A DNA stretch of 64,000 nucleotides from contig NZ_JAJVCN010000001.1 of the NCBI RefSeq assembly GCF_021390435.2, positions 1,054,001-1,118,000 of the forward strand, in the 5' to 3' direction. Source of the stretch: Kibdelosporangium philippinense (lineage in GTDB: Bacteria; Actinomycetota; Actinomycetes; Mycobacteriales; Pseudonocardiaceae). Numbering within the stretch: position 1 is the first letter of the stretch; every line of letters starts with the position of its first letter. A model generated the notes under the pieces. That model was not told where the DNA came from, searched no databases, and was given only the letters and a program-made list of their open reading frames with translations. This document shows positions 63,935-64,000 of this stretch, one piece after another. Both the position numbers and the translations under genes were made by a program.

Positions 63935-64000
63935 TTTTCAATGCTCCGTCCTCTTCGCCAGAAGGCCAGGTAAACGGCCCCTTTGCCGCTGGGCAGCCGC

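Noticed and set aside
1..64000. CRISPR arrays, tRNA and rRNA genes
   Set aside because: No regularly spaced repeats and no tRNA- or rRNA-like sequences were seen by eye; a dedicated scan was not possible.

Overview
The window is high-GC DNA from an actinomycete. GTG and TTG starts are common, genes are often coupled by 4-bp overlaps, and there are many secreted proteins and many LuxR- or AfsR-type ATPase regulators. Gene style and dispersed repeats suggest a member of the Pseudonocardiales (Amycolatopsis, Kibdelosporangium or Lentzea type). The genus cannot be fixed from the sequence alone.

Layout. 1-3 kb: the end of a two-component system, then a coupled pair of exported proteins (small protein and metallophosphoesterase). 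3-3.7 kb: dispersed repeats and the decayed tail of a LuxR-type gene. 3.7-11.1 kb: a five-gene minus-strand operon with a 4-bp overlap at every junction. It encodes a fused GT2-GtrA-HprK-like protein, a GT39-type glycosyltransferase, and three exported, C-terminally membrane-anchored proteins, and looks like a cell-surface glycan system. 11.4-13.6 kb: two paralogous small secreted proteins flanking a trypsin-like protease, with duplicated upstream boxes and covarying terminator hairpins. 14.5-49.8 kb: an unusual concentration of STAND ATPase regulators. There are two MalT-like LuxR proteins, three intact NB-ARC/LuxR proteins, two without the DNA-binding domain (one coupled to a MEDS/STAS-like sensor), two broken copies, and one SARP/AfsR protein. 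Interspersed are an alpha/beta hydrolase, a Cu/Zn-SOD-like protein, a FAD oxidoreductase, a DUF1269-GH15-MFS group and a streptogrisin-like protease.

50.8-60.4 kb: a minus-strand biosynthetic operon. SbnA- and SbnB-type enzymes should make L-2,3-diaminopropionate. An adenylation-carrier protein and a membrane protein built like the C-terminal half of epsilon-poly-lysine synthetase (carrier domain, membrane helices, three hexapeptide-fold domains) should activate and join it. A non-haem iron dioxygenase and a threonine-synthase-like enzyme complete the set. This looks like a split Pls system making a diaminopropionate homo-oligomer or a hydroxylated or otherwise modified relative. A small MITE-like element sits inside the operon and supplies the stop codon of the adenylation gene.

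60.7-64 kb: three overlapping small genes of unknown function, divergent from an XRE/TPR regulator and a LOG-like nucleotide-binding protein. Non-coding stretches carry at least four families of dispersed repeats, several able to form hairpins, one with a compensatory base change between copies.
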